DNA of 64,000 nt, taken from assembly GCF_050627025.1 (NCBI RefSeq), contig NZ_CP192472.1; one strand, given 5' to 3'. A model generated the notes under the pieces. The model saw nothing but the letters and a program-made list of their open reading frames with translations. It ran no database searches and had not been told where the DNA came from. The DNA is from Variovorax paradoxus_P (lineage in GTDB: Bacteria; Pseudomonadota; Gammaproteobacteria; Burkholderiales; Burkholderiaceae_C). Position 1 is the first letter of the stretch. Each line of letters begins with the position of its first letter. The translations under genes and the position numbers were made by a program. Positions 45,467 through 54,337 of the stretch are shown here, in pieces.

Positions 45467-46534
45467 TTAGCGTGTGCGCGCGAGACTCTGGGCAAATGCG
45501 TTGAGCGTCTGCTGGGGCACCTCGCCCACGGCAGTCAGCCACCAGTCGCTCGCCGGCTCCGGCAACCGCCGGCGAATGGCATTGGTTGCGCCAATGGTAA
45601 GCACGCCGTCGCGCGGTGCGCGCTTTTCATCGTACCGCTCGATGAAAAGCGACACCGAAGCCAGGCCATCGGAGAAGGTCCACTGAACGGTGCGGTCCTG
45701 TCCGGTCTTGTCGCTGCCTGCCGGGCGCCGATAGAAGCTCCGCGGCTTGAAACCGGCTACGGGCGTCTTGAGAACCCAGCCTTCGTCTTGCGCGCTGGTG
45801 CGCTCGAGCTCCAGCTTCTCTATGCGGTAGCCGCCGGTGTTGTTCATCATCTGCGCAATGGCCTGCGCCTTCACAGGCGCATCGAGCTGCAGTTCGGAGA
45901 ACGCAGACTGCTCCACCACGCGTGATTCGCCGTCCACCGTTTGCAGCTTGATGACAAGGCCGGAGCGGCGCTCGCTCCAGATGCGGTAACCGAAACGCAA
46001 GGTGTCATGCGGCACGAGCTGCACCACGTCTGCATCGAAGCCCGCCACGCGGTCCTTGCCGATCGCCCGCACATCGTAGAAGTCGCCGATCGACGAATCC
46101 GGCTTGTCGGGCAGGTTGGGAAAAATGTCGAGGTTCTCGCGCTTTTCAACCTTGACCACCTTTGCCTCTGGCAGGAAGGTCATCACATGGTGATTGCGCC
46201 TGAATGTCGAGCGCGGCGGCCCGGACAGCGCTTCGATGCGCTCGATCTGCAGGTCGCCGTCCCGCACATGCCAGATGCGAGCGCTCGACAGGTCGCCGCC
46301 AGCTGCGGACACGACAAAAGTGCCGACGTAATTGCGCTGCCTGGCTCCGGTGTGCATGCGCTGAAGCCACTCGACGACACCCATGGGCGGCGGCGCATCG
46401 CCAGTCTGCGCCGGGGCTGCCCCTTTGGCATTCACAGCGCCCGAACGAGGCTGTGCGGTCGCGACTTGCGCAAGACAAAAAGCAGCGAACACCAGCGCGA
46501 ACGCGCGTGCGGAGATCGGCATCTGAACGGTCAT
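45467..46534 (-). CDS. rseB: Sigma-E regulatory protein RseB/MucB
   Basis: Periplasmic protein that binds RseA and shields it from DegS until lipid or LPS signals arrive. The 355-residue protein has a signal peptide ending VATAQ, the MucB/RseB N-terminal lipid-binding domain (MGVVEWLQRMHTGARQRNYV, FVVSAAGG, HHVMTFLPEAKVV) and a C-terminal domain (GFKPRSFYRRPA to DWWLTAVGEVP). ATG at 46534, 23 bp after rseA. Confidence 0.95.
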   Translation of the reverse strand: MTVQMPISARAFALVFAAFCLAQVATAQPRSGAVNAKGAAPAQTGDAPPPMGVVEWLQRMHTGARQRNYVGTFVVSAAGGDLSSARIWHVRDGDLQIERIEALSGPPRSTFRRNHHVMTFLPEAKVVKVEKRENLDIFPNLPDKPDSSIGDFYDVRAIGKDRVAGFDADVVQLVPHDTLRFGYRIWSERRSGLVIKLQTVDGESRVVEQSAFSELQLDAPVKAQAIAQMMNNTGGYRIEKLELERTSAQDEGWVLKTPVAGFKPRSFYRRPAGSDKTGQDRTVQWTFSDGLASVSLFIERYDEKRAPRDGVLTIGATNAIRRRLPEPASDWWLTAVGEVPQQTLNAFAQSLARTR

Positions 46535-46557
46535 TGAAGCGACAACGGGGCGCGCAA

Positions 46558-47220
46558 TCAGCGCGTGGGCCCCTCGAAGGTCGCGTTGCGCAGAAAGCCC
46601 GAAGGCATTTGCGAAGCGCCGCCGGCTTGCTGGTGCGCCTCGAGCAATTGGTCAAGCCGCGGATCGCGCAGCATGACCTGTGGACTGCCGTTGCCAACCA
46701 CCACGCGGGTCGGCGTGAGCGTGGTGGCAGCGGGCGCCGCGCCGTTGGTAGCGGCGGCGGCCAGCACCGAATTGGCGGCTGGCTGCTGGGACGCAATCTG
46801 GGCCCCCGATGACGAGAACCCGGCTCCGTTACCCACCAAGGTCCAACTGATCGCGGCCACTGCCACCAGAGATGCCGCACCGGCCACCAGCTTCCAGCGG
46901 AACACCGGCTCGTTGGCCGCATCGGCCTTGCGCTCCATCGTGATCACCTTGGCCGCCGTCACAGGCGCCAGGACGGGCGTCGCGACCACGGGCTCGGCGG
47001 CAAGCCGTTGCTGGAACCGGGTCAGGAAGGCATCGGTATTGCTGCAAGGCGTATGCGCGCCCGAGCGCAAGATGTCCCCCACGAGGTGATAAGACCGCCA
47101 GGCACCACGCGCGTCGTCTTCAGCGCAAACGGCGTCAATTGCCCGCGCGAAGTCTTCGCCCTGCAAATGACCGTCGGCCAGTGCAGACACTTGTTCAAGA
47201 GCCGTCATCGTCTGATTCAT
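46558..47220 (-). CDS. rseA: Anti-sigma-E factor RseA/MucA
   Basis: Single-pass inner-membrane anti-sigma factor that holds RpoE inactive. The 220-residue protein has the cytoplasmic RseA N-terminal domain (EQVSALADGHLQGEDFARAI, WRSYHLVGDILR), a membrane helix at about 110-129 and a periplasmic part rich in Ala. The ATG at 47220 was preferred since AGGTGA precedes it; the frame can be extended upstream into rpoE with TTG or GTG. Confidence 0.92.
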   Translation of the reverse strand: MNQTMTALEQVSALADGHLQGEDFARAIDAVCAEDDARGAWRSYHLVGDILRSGAHTPCSNTDAFLTRFQQRLAAEPVVATPVLAPVTAAKVITMERKADAANEPVFRWKLVAGAASLVAVAAISWTLVGNGAGFSSSGAQIASQQPAANSVLAAAATNGAAPAATTLTPTRVVVGNGSPQVMLRDPRLDQLLEAHQQAGGASQMPSGFLRNATFEGPTR

Positions 47221-47237
47221 TTCATTCACCTGCTTAC

Positions 47238-47912
47238 CTACCAACGCTTGCCGGACTGGTTGTCCAACAGCGGTTTGACCCGGGCCGAAATGGCCTCACG
47301 CGCCCGAAAAATACGCGAGCGCACCGTGCCGATAGGGCAATCCATGACCTCGGCAATCTCTTCGTAACTCATGCCCTCGATCTCGCGCAACGTGACCGCC
47401 TGGCGCAGTTCGGGAGGGAGCGCGTCCATGGCCGCCTCGACAACGCGGGCGATTTCGTTCGCCGCCAAGACCGATTCGGGGGTTTCGTCGCTGATTGGTT
47501 CGTTTCCGGGGCGGTAAGTTTCATCGTCTTCTTCAGAAGACGGCCTCATGGCGCTTTCGGAGATGGTCGGGTCGCGCTTCATGTCGACCAGCGCCTTCTT
47601 CGCGGTGTTGACCGCGATCCGGTAGAGCCAGGTGTAGAACTGGGCGTCGCCGCGAAATTGGTGGAGCGCCCGGTAGGCGCGGATAAAGGTTTCCTGGGCG
47701 ATGTCTTCGACCAGGTCGACATCGCGCACCATGCGCCCGATCAGGCGCTCGATCCGGCGCTGGTACTTGATAACCAGCAGTTCGAATGCTTTCTGGTCAC
47801 CCGCTACCGTTCGCTGAACCAGTTGGAGGTCGACTTCGCCCGGGCGCGGAGCCTCGGCGGACACATCGGTCAAGCCGGAGTCCGGTGGCACTGGCGGCGG
47901 AGAAGTTGTCAT
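47238..47912 (-). CDS. rpoE: RNA polymerase sigma-E (ECF) factor
   Basis: ECF sigma factor for envelope stress genes. The 224-residue protein has region 2 (KAFELLVIKYQRRIERLI, DVEDIAQETFIRAYRALHQF-type sequence, YTWLYRIAVNTAKKAL) and region 4 (LPPELRQAVTLREIEGMSYE, GTVRSRIFRAREAI). A Glu/Ser-rich linker with SSEEDDETY joins them, longer than in E. coli RpoE (191). It starts 9 bp after the YgfX-like gene and precedes rseA by 17 bp. Confidence 0.97.
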   Translation of the reverse strand: MTTSPPPVPPDSGLTDVSAEAPRPGEVDLQLVQRTVAGDQKAFELLVIKYQRRIERLIGRMVRDVDLVEDIAQETFIRAYRALHQFRGDAQFYTWLYRIAVNTAKKALVDMKRDPTISESAMRPSSEEDDETYRPGNEPISDETPESVLAANEIARVVEAAMDALPPELRQAVTLREIEGMSYEEIAEVMDCPIGTVRSRIFRAREAISARVKPLLDNQSGKRW

Positions 47913-47921
47913 CGGGCAGGA

Positions 47922-48404
47922 TCAGGGCGCATCGGCGGGCGCGGTCGCTCGCCAAGGCTCGCCGGCGGGCGACGCGGATGGGGGGCGCGAATATACCGCG
48001 CGACGCAAGTCGCGCCAGCGCGCGGGCATGGCGCGCTGTTCGATCCAGATCCATCGTGCGGCACGGCCCGGCTGAGTGAGCCGGACCAGCAGCAGTGATT
48101 GAAGATCAAGCGCCACCGAAGCTCGTGCCGCCCGAACGGCCCGGCCCTTGTGCGTACCCGTCAGGGCCCATTGAAGCCCGTCGAAATGCAGCACACCGGC
48201 GCCATCGCTTCGCAGCCCAACCGCGGCCGCGACGCCCGAAAACAGCACGCTCAGGATGAGCAGCAACTGGCGCCAGCCGGCACTATCGAAGAGATAGCAG
48301 GAAAGCCCCGCGCAGCAAGCGCCCAAGGCCCATGTGGCAATCAGAATCCGGGTAGCGCCGCGCGAGCGCCCCACCGGATAGGTCACCGACGGCGCGCTGT
48401 GCAT
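47922..48404 (-). CDS. YgfX-like membrane protein
   Basis: A 160-residue protein with two closely spaced membrane segments (about 18-38 and 44-64) and a basic soluble tail containing LHFDGLQWALTG, LDLQSLLLVRL, WIWIEQRAMPARWRDLRRAVY, the layout of the YgfX/CptA family. That family was proposed to act on cell division as a toxin partner or with the SdhE homologue, but this is disputed. It lies between fabF (13 bp) and rpoE (9 bp) and is probably co-transcribed with both. Confidence 0.68.
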   Translation of the reverse strand: MHSAPSVTYPVGRSRGATRILIATWALGACCAGLSCYLFDSAGWRQLLLILSVLFSGVAAAVGLRSDGAGVLHFDGLQWALTGTHKGRAVRAARASVALDLQSLLLVRLTQPGRAARWIWIEQRAMPARWRDLRRAVYSRPPSASPAGEPWRATAPADAP

Positions 48405-48417
48405 GAAAGAGCAAGGC

Positions 48418-49662
48418 TCAAGCGCGCTTGAACACCAGCGTGCCGTTGGTGCCGCCGAAGCCGAAGTTGTTCTTCACCGCGACATCGATCTTGAGATCGC
48501 GCGCCGCATTGGCGCAATAGTCGAGATCGCACTCCGGATCCTGGTTGAAGATGTTGATGGTCGGCGGGCTCTTCTGATGGTGCAGCGCGAGCACGGTGAA
48601 CACCGACTCGATGCCGCCGGCGCCGCCCAGCAAGTGGCCGGTCATCGACTTGGTCGAATTCACGACCAGCTTCTTCGCATGGTCCCCGAAGGCAAGCTTG
48701 ACCGCATTGGTCTCGTTGAGGTCGCCGATCTGCGTAGAGGTGCCGTGCGCATTCAGGTACTGCACTTCGTCGGCATTGACGCCTGCATTGGCCAGCGCCA
48801 TGGTCATCGAGCGGCGCGGGCCGTCGACGTCGGGCGCGGTCATGTGGTACGCGTCGCCCGTCAGGCCGAAGCCCGCGACTTCCGCATAGATCTTGGCGCC
48901 GCGCGCCTTGGCGTGTTCGTACTCCTCGAGCACCAGCACGCCGGCGCCTTCGCCCAGCACGAACCCGTCGCGGTCCTTGTCCCACGGACGCGAAGCCGTG
49001 GCGGGATCGTCGTTGCGGGTGCTCAGTGCACGCGGCGCTGTAAAGCCGCCGATGCCGAGCGGAGAAATGGTCGACTCTGCGCCGCCCGCAATCATGACGT
49101 CGGCATCGCCGTATTCGATCATGCGTGCCGACGTGCCGATGGCGTGCAGGCCCGTGGTGCAGGCGGTCACGACGGCGATGTTCGGGCCCTTGAAGCCGTA
49201 CTTGATCGAGACGTGGCCCGAGATCATGTTGATGATGGATGCAGGCACGAAGAACGGCGAAATGCGGCGAGGGCCCCGGCTCGCATATTCGCCGTGCGTT
49301 TCCTCGATCATCGGCAGCCCGCCGATGCCCGAGCCGATGTTGCACCCGATGCGCACGGCTTCTTCATAGGACAGCGCTTCGCCGGTCGGCAGTCCGCTGT
49401 CTTGTACCGCCTGCATTGCGGCGGCAAGCCCCAGATGAATGAAGCGGTCCATGTGGCGCGCTTCTTTCTCCGAGATGTATTGGGTGATGTCGAAACCCTT
49501 CACCTCACCTGCGAACTTGCAGGCGAAGGCGCTTGCATCGAAAGCGGTGATGTTCGCAATACCCGACTTCCCGGCCAACAGGTTGGCCCAGGATTCGGTT
49601 GCGGTGTTTCCGACAGGAGCGATGCAACCGAGTCCGGTCACGACGACGCGGCGTTTGGTCAT
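48418..49662 (-). CDS. fabF: 3-oxoacyl-ACP synthase II
   Basis: Elongating condensing enzyme of type II fatty-acid synthesis. The 414-residue protein has the Cys-His-His active site: C168 in VTACTTGLHAIG, the first histidine in NAHGTSTQIGD and the second near SMTGHLLGGAGG, with NNFGFGGTNG at the end. ATG at 49662. It follows acpP by 96 bp, which hold an 8-bp inverted repeat with a long loop and no gene. Confidence 0.97.
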   Translation of the reverse strand: MTKRRVVVTGLGCIAPVGNTATESWANLLAGKSGIANITAFDASAFACKFAGEVKGFDITQYISEKEARHMDRFIHLGLAAAMQAVQDSGLPTGEALSYEEAVRIGCNIGSGIGGLPMIEETHGEYASRGPRRISPFFVPASIINMISGHVSIKYGFKGPNIAVVTACTTGLHAIGTSARMIEYGDADVMIAGGAESTISPLGIGGFTAPRALSTRNDDPATASRPWDKDRDGFVLGEGAGVLVLEEYEHAKARGAKIYAEVAGFGLTGDAYHMTAPDVDGPRRSMTMALANAGVNADEVQYLNAHGTSTQIGDLNETNAVKLAFGDHAKKLVVNSTKSMTGHLLGGAGGIESVFTVLALHHQKSPPTINIFNQDPECDLDYCANAARDLKIDVAVKNNFGFGGTNGTLVFKRA

Positions 49663-49758
49663 GCCGGCAAACCTTTCTGGAAGCGCTGAACAGCTGCTGG
49701 CGGCGCGTACGGTGCTGAAAAGAAGCGCCGCCGGCCGTAGCAGTTGCAGCCGGCCCGA

Positions 49759-49998
49759 TCAGGCCTTTTGATTCTTGGTGGCGTAGTCGACGGCGTTTTG
49801 CACCGTGGTGATCTTCTCGGCGTCTTCATCCGGAATTTCAATGCCGAATTCGTCTTCGAGTGCCATCACCAGTTCGACCGTGTCGAGCGAGTCCGCACCG
49901 AGGTCGGCCACGAAGGCCTTTTCGTTCGTTACTTGGGACTCTTCCACGCCGAGTTGCTCGGCGATGATTTTCTTGACACGTGCTTCGATATCGCTCAT
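49759..49998 (-). CDS. acpP: Acyl carrier protein
   Basis: Carrier of fatty acyl chains. The 79-residue acidic protein has Ser37 in LGADSLDTVELVMALEDEF, the site of phosphopantetheine attachment by AcpS. The ATG at 49998 follows CAGAGGGAACCAA; the upstream frame extension was rejected. Located between fabG (102 bp) and fabF, as in most proteobacteria. Confidence 0.98.
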   Translation of the reverse strand: MSDIEARVKKIIAEQLGVEESQVTNEKAFVADLGADSLDTVELVMALEDEFGIEIPDEDAEKITTVQNAVDYATKNQKA

Positions 49999-50100
49999 TT
50001 GGTTCCCTCTGAGGGTTGTAGGTAATCGGTGGATTTTAGCCGGGCGCATTGTGGCATTTGCCATGCGCCCGGGGCGGGGAAAGATTGCGCCTTGCGGCTA

Positions 50101-50844
50101 TTACATGTGCATGCCGCCGTTGACGTGCAGTTCCTGCCCCGTCACATAGGAAGCCTGGGGCGATGCGAGATAGGCTACAGCATGCGCGATGTCCGCCGGC
50201 TTGCCCAGGTGGCCCAGCGGAATCTGCTGTAGCAGCGCCTGTTGCTGTGCTTCGGGCAGGCTGGCCGTCATGTCGGTTTCGATGAAGCCGGGCGCAACGC
50301 AGTTGACCGTGATGTTGCGGCTACCGAGTTCACGTGCGAGTGCACGGGTCATGCCGGCCACACCAGCCTTGGCTGCCGCGTAGTTGGCCTGGCCGGCATT
50401 GCCGGAAGCGCCGACCACGCTTGTAATGCTGATGATGCGGCCATAGCGCTGCTTCATCATCGGGCGAATCACGGCGCGCGAAAGGCCGAAGACAGCCTTG
50501 AGATTGGTGCCGAGCACGGCATCCCAGTCGTCGTCCTTCATGCGCATGGCAAGCGTGTCGCGCGTGATCCCGGCGTTGTTGACCAGCACGTGAATGGCAC
50601 CATAGGCTTTCACGATTTCATCGATCAACGCCTCGACGGCTGCGCCGTCGTTCACGTCGAGTGCACGCCCGCGACCATCGAAGGCGCTGAGCGCCGAAGT
50701 GATCTTTGCGGCGCCGTCTTCGGTGGTGCCGGTGCCGACCACCTTCAGGCCGCGCTGCGCCAGGTCGAGCGCGATTGCGGCGCCAATGCCGCGGGATGCG
50801 CCGGTGACCAGGGCGACTTGCCCTTCGAATTTGGGAATGCTCAT
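50101..50844 (-). CDS. fabG: 3-oxoacyl-ACP reductase
   Basis: NADPH-dependent reductase of the fatty-acid elongation cycle, a short-chain dehydrogenase. The 247-residue protein has TGASRGIGAAIALDLA near residue 14, NNAGITRDTL, the catalytic serine in ISITSVVGASGN and the tyrosine-lysine pair in YAAAKAGVAG. Follows fabD by 27 bp. Confidence 0.97.
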   Translation of the reverse strand: MSIPKFEGQVALVTGASRGIGAAIALDLAQRGLKVVGTGTTEDGAAKITSALSAFDGRGRALDVNDGAAVEALIDEIVKAYGAIHVLVNNAGITRDTLAMRMKDDDWDAVLGTNLKAVFGLSRAVIRPMMKQRYGRIISITSVVGASGNAGQANYAAAKAGVAGMTRALARELGSRNITVNCVAPGFIETDMTASLPEAQQQALLQQIPLGHLGKPADIAHAVAYLASPQASYVTGQELHVNGGMHM

Positions 50845-50871
50845 AAAAGAAGTATCCGGGCCTTTCGCCGT

Positions 50872-51825
50872 TCAGGCGGCGAGCAGTTGACGGGTGTCCG
50901 CGAGCGTTGCCGGGTCGTAAACCGATGCGGCTTCGAGCTCGGGGGCGATGCGCTTGGCCATTCCGGCCAGCACCTTGCCGGGCCCGCACTCGATGATGGC
51001 GGCTACACCGCGCAGTTTCAAGGCCTGAACGCTCTCAACCCATCGAACCGGGCCGGCGGCTTGGCGCACCAGGGCTTCGCGGATGCGGGCCGGGTCGGTT
51101 TCGACAGCCACGTCGATATTGTTGAGCACAGGGATTTGCGGCGCCGCAAGCGTGACGGTGCTGAGCTTTTCGCGCAGGGCTTCGGCCGCAGGCCTCATCA
51201 GGCTCGAGTGAAACGGCGCCGACACGGGCAACAGCAGCGCACGCTTGGCGCCGTTGGCCTTGAGCAGTTCGCATGCCTTGTCGACGGCTGCCTTGCTGCC
51301 CGCGATCACGGTTTGCATCGGATCGTTGAAATTCACCGCCTCGACGATCTCGGTGCTCCCTGCACCGAAGGAAGCGGTAGCTTCTGCACAACCCGTCACG
51401 ACCTTGCCGGATTCCATGCCGAGCACGGCCGCCATTGCGCCGACCCCCACCGGTACCGCCTGCTGCATGGCTCGGGCACGAAAACGCACCAGCGGCGCAG
51501 CTTGCGCCAGCGTGAGCACGCCAGACGCCACCAGCGCGGAATACTCGCCAAGCGAATGCCCCGCCACGACGGAAGGGGCTGCGCCGCCTTCGGCCAGCCA
51601 TGCACGCCAGGCAGCCACGCCAGCCACCAGCATCACCGGCTGGGTGTTGGTGGTAAGCGCCAGCTCTTCCTTGGGGCCGTTCTTGATCAGCGCGGCGATG
51701 TCTTCGCCCAGTGCCTCGGAGGCCTCGCGCAGGGTTTCAGTCACGGCCGGATGGTCGCCCCAGGCGTCCAGCATGCCGACGGCTTGCGAGCCCTGCCCGG
51801 GAAAAACAAAAGCGAAGGATTTCAT
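50872..51825 (-). CDS. fabD: Malonyl-CoA:ACP transacylase
   Basis: Loads malonate onto ACP. The 317-residue protein has FVFPGQGSQAVGML at the N-terminus, the nucleophile S91 in AGHSLGEYSALVA and the catalytic histidine in VSAPFHSSLMRPA. Full length (E. coli 309). It lies 47 bp after fabH. Confidence 0.97.
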   Translation of the reverse strand: MKSFAFVFPGQGSQAVGMLDAWGDHPAVTETLREASEALGEDIAALIKNGPKEELALTTNTQPVMLVAGVAAWRAWLAEGGAAPSVVAGHSLGEYSALVASGVLTLAQAAPLVRFRARAMQQAVPVGVGAMAAVLGMESGKVVTGCAEATASFGAGSTEIVEAVNFNDPMQTVIAGSKAAVDKACELLKANGAKRALLLPVSAPFHSSLMRPAAEALREKLSTVTLAAPQIPVLNNIDVAVETDPARIREALVRQAAGPVRWVESVQALKLRGVAAIIECGPGKVLAGMAKRIAPELEAASVYDPATLADTRQLLAA

Positions 51826-51872
51826 TGTTCTATGTGTCGATGTCGCACTGCAGCCCCTAGGCCATCGAAGCG

Positions 51873-52850
51873 CTACAGATTCAATAGCACCGCACCCCAG
51901 GTGAAGCCGCCGCCCACGCCTTCAAGCATGAGGGTCTCGCCCTTTTTCACCTTGCCAGACCTCACGGCTTCATCGAGCGCCAACGGAATCGAGGCGGCCG
52001 AGGTATTGCCGTGCTCATTGACCGTGACAATGAGCTTCTCGCGTGGAAGCTTCAGCTTCTTGGCTGTGCCTTCCATGATGCGGATGTTGGCCTGGTGCGG
52101 AATGAGCCAGTCGATGTCGGCGTCGGTCTTGCCCGCTTTTGCAAGCGTGGCGCGCGCAGCCTCTTCGAGCACGCGCACGGCAAGCTTGAACACGGCCTGG
52201 CCGTCCATGTGCAGCAGGGGCGTCCCCAGCACATTGCCGCCCGAAACATGGCCCGGCACGCAAAGAATGCCGACATGCTTGCCGTCGGCATGCAGATCGC
52301 TTGCCAGAATGCCGGGCTCTTCGCTCGCCTCGAGCACGACAGCACCGGCGCCGTCGCCGAACAGCACGCAGGTGGTGCGGTCGTTGAAATCGAGAATGCG
52401 CGAAAACACTTCAGCGCCGACCACCAGCGCGCAGCGCGCAGTGCCGGTGCGAATCATGGCGTCAGCCACGGTCAGCGCGTAGACAAAGCCGCTGCAAACC
52501 GCCTGGACGTCGAACGCCGGGCAGCCGGCAATGCCCAGCTTGTTCTGAAGAATGGCGGCCGACGACGGAAACACCATGTCGGGCGTCGACGTGGCGACGA
52601 TGATCAGGTCGATCTCTTCCGCCTTGCGCCCGGCCGCCTCGAGTGCGTTGCGGGCGGCTTCAAGACCGAGGTCGCTGCTCGTTACCTCGGGCGCGGCAAA
52701 GTGGCGCGCATGGATGCCGGTGCGCTCGACGATCCACTGATCCGAAGTTTCAATGCCGCGCGTTGCCAGTTCTTTGGCAAGGTCGTCGTTGGTCACCCGG
52801 CGCGGAGGCAGATAGCTGCCGGTGCCGGTGATGCGTGAAAAAGGGCTCAT
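51873..52850 (-). CDS. fabH: 3-oxoacyl-ACP synthase III
   Basis: Initiates fatty-acid synthesis from acetyl-CoA and malonyl-ACP. The 325-residue protein has catalytic C119 in FDVQAVCSGFVYAL, the histidine in LIPHQANIRIM and asparagine in NEHGNTSAASIP. The ATG at 52850 shares one base with the plsX stop; a TTG one codon earlier was rejected. Confidence 0.97.
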   Translation of the reverse strand: MSPFSRITGTGSYLPPRRVTNDDLAKELATRGIETSDQWIVERTGIHARHFAAPEVTSSDLGLEAARNALEAAGRKAEEIDLIIVATSTPDMVFPSSAAILQNKLGIAGCPAFDVQAVCSGFVYALTVADAMIRTGTARCALVVGAEVFSRILDFNDRTTCVLFGDGAGAVVLEASEEPGILASDLHADGKHVGILCVPGHVSGGNVLGTPLLHMDGQAVFKLAVRVLEEAARATLAKAGKTDADIDWLIPHQANIRIMEGTAKKLKLPREKLIVTVNEHGNTSAASIPLALDEAVRSGKVKKGETLMLEGVGGGFTWGAVLLNL

Positions 52851-53947
52851 CAAACGTGAAGGGCCGTCGCGTCCGTTGGCACCGCTGGTTCCTGCCGCGC
52901 AAGTAATGGCGCGGCGTGGGCAATGCGGGCCCGCACGCGATCGAGCAGGTTGTTGCGAGCGGCATCATAAGCGCGATCCAGCGCATGACCGAAAGCCACT
53001 TCGTCAGCCGAGCCATGGCTCTTGAAAACCAGCCCGCGGAGTCCCAGCAGGGCAGCACCGTTGTATCGACGATGATCCAAGCGGTTTTTAAATGCTTTTA
53101 GCACCGGATAGGCAACGATTGCCGCTGCTTTGGTCAAAATGCTCCGCGAAAACTCGACGCGGATGAATTCACCGATCATCGACGCGACACCCTCGCTCGC
53201 CTTCAGTGCCACATTTCCGACGAAACCGTCACAAACGACGATGTCAGTGGTTCCCTTGAAAATATCGTTCCCTTCCACGTTTCCGTAGAAATTCAGATCT
53301 TTCGAGTTAGCCGCGGTACGCAGCAGTTGGCTGGCTTTCTTTATCGTTTCGCTGCCTTTGATCGCTTCTTCCCCCACGTTCAGCAAACCAACGGAAGGTG
53401 AATCGTTGCCCGTGAGCGCCGATACAAGCGCCGAACCGAGCACTGCAAACTGCAACAAGTCTTCAGCGTCGCAGTCGACATTCGCGCCCAGGTCGAGCAC
53501 GGTCGTGGCGCCGCCTTTGATGTTCGGCAGCTGCGGTGCAATCGCGGGGCGATCGATGCCCTCGAGCGTTTTGAGCAGGTAGCGTGCAATTGCCATCAAT
53601 GCGCCGGTGTTGCCGGCCGAAATGGCTGCTTGGGCGGCACCGTCCTTGACCTGCTGGATCGCGATACGCATGGAAGAGTCCTTCTTCTTGCGTAACGCGA
53701 TTTCCACAGGGTCGTCCATGCCCACCACTTCGCTGGCGGCAACGATGCGCGCTCTCGGATGCTCGCCGAAGCCGGCCAATGCAGCGGGCGCGCCCACGAG
53801 CAGCAGCGATGCTTCTGCATGCCGATCGAGAAAGGCGCGGCAGGCCGCTAGCGTAACGCGCGGCCCGTGGTCGCCACCCATGCAATCCACGGCAAGCGTG
53901 ATTGCAGCGGGTGCGGCGGCAGAGTCTGAGGAGGAAGACGTAACCAT
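52850..53947 (-). CDS. plsX: Phosphate acyltransferase PlsX
   Basis: Makes acyl-phosphate from acyl-ACP for phospholipid synthesis. The 365-residue protein has the family start ITLAVDCMGGDHGP at residue 17, GNTGALMAIARYLL and VCDGFVGNVALKASEG. A short Ser/Ala-rich N-terminal extension precedes the core. No ribosome site lies between the ATG at 53947 and a large hairpin at 53955-53991, so translation may be coupled to or governed by that structure. Confidence 0.95.
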   Translation of the reverse strand: MVTSSSSDSAAAPAAITLAVDCMGGDHGPRVTLAACRAFLDRHAEASLLLVGAPAALAGFGEHPRARIVAASEVVGMDDPVEIALRKKKDSSMRIAIQQVKDGAAQAAISAGNTGALMAIARYLLKTLEGIDRPAIAPQLPNIKGGATTVLDLGANVDCDAEDLLQFAVLGSALVSALTGNDSPSVGLLNVGEEAIKGSETIKKASQLLRTAANSKDLNFYGNVEGNDIFKGTTDIVVCDGFVGNVALKASEGVASMIGEFIRVEFSRSILTKAAAIVAYPVLKAFKNRLDHRRYNGAALLGLRGLVFKSHGSADEVAFGHALDRAYDAARNNLLDRVRARIAHAAPLLARQEPAVPTDATALHV

Positions 53948-53954
53948 CAAAACA

Positions 53955-53991
53955 AAGGCCCGACGCTACAGCAAAAGTAGCTTCGGGCCTT
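53955..53991 (-). terminator. Hairpin between rpmF and plsX, terminator-like
   Basis: AAGGCCCGACGCTAC pairs with GTAGCTTCGGGCCTT (one C/T mismatch) around a 7-nt loop; on the minus strand it is followed by the T-rich TGTTTTG and at once by the plsX ATG. It may partly terminate transcription after rpmF, lowering plsX-fab expression relative to L32. Confidence 0.6.
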
Positions 53992-54008
53992 GGCATTGGG
54001 ATGCGAAA

Positions 54009-54191
54009 TCAGGCTTCGGACTTGTTCTTGAGGACCTGACGGCCACGATAGAAGCCGTTCGGGCTGATGTGGTGACGCAGGTGCGTTTCACCGGTGGTCG
54101 GTTCCACGGCAATGCCGGGCACGACCAGCGCATTGTGGGAACGGTGCATGCCGCGCTTGGAAGGCGACTTCTTGTTTTGCTGGACGGCCAT
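54009..54191 (-). CDS. rpmF: 50S ribosomal protein L32
   Basis: Small zinc-less-type L32 of 60 residues: MAVQQNKKSPSKRGMHRSHN start, then TGETHLRHHISPNGFYRG. ATG at 54191 follows AGGAGCC. The yceD-rpmF-plsX-fab order is conserved in many bacteria and links ribosome and lipid synthesis. Confidence 0.97.
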   Translation of the reverse strand: MAVQQNKKSPSKRGMHRSHNALVVPGIAVEPTTGETHLRHHISPNGFYRGRQVLKNKSEA

Positions 54192-54311
54192 GATGGCTCC
54201 TGGACTGTTAGGTGAGTGATTGGATGCGCTCTCTTGCGGTGGCAATACAGGGGCATGTATGGAATGCCTTGATCTGTCTTGCTGCTCACGGCGGCGCGCG
54301 CGAAGCCCATG

Positions 54312-54317
54312 ATTATA
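54312..54317 (-). promoter_or_regulatory. TATAAT -10 element candidate for rpmF
   Basis: A perfect TATAAT on the minus strand lies about 120 bp before the rpmF ATG in the 146-bp yceD-rpmF gap. No good -35 is seen. It would let rpmF-plsX-fab be transcribed apart from yceD. Confidence 0.4.
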
Positions 54318-54337
54318 GCCCAGCCTGCGGGAAAGGG

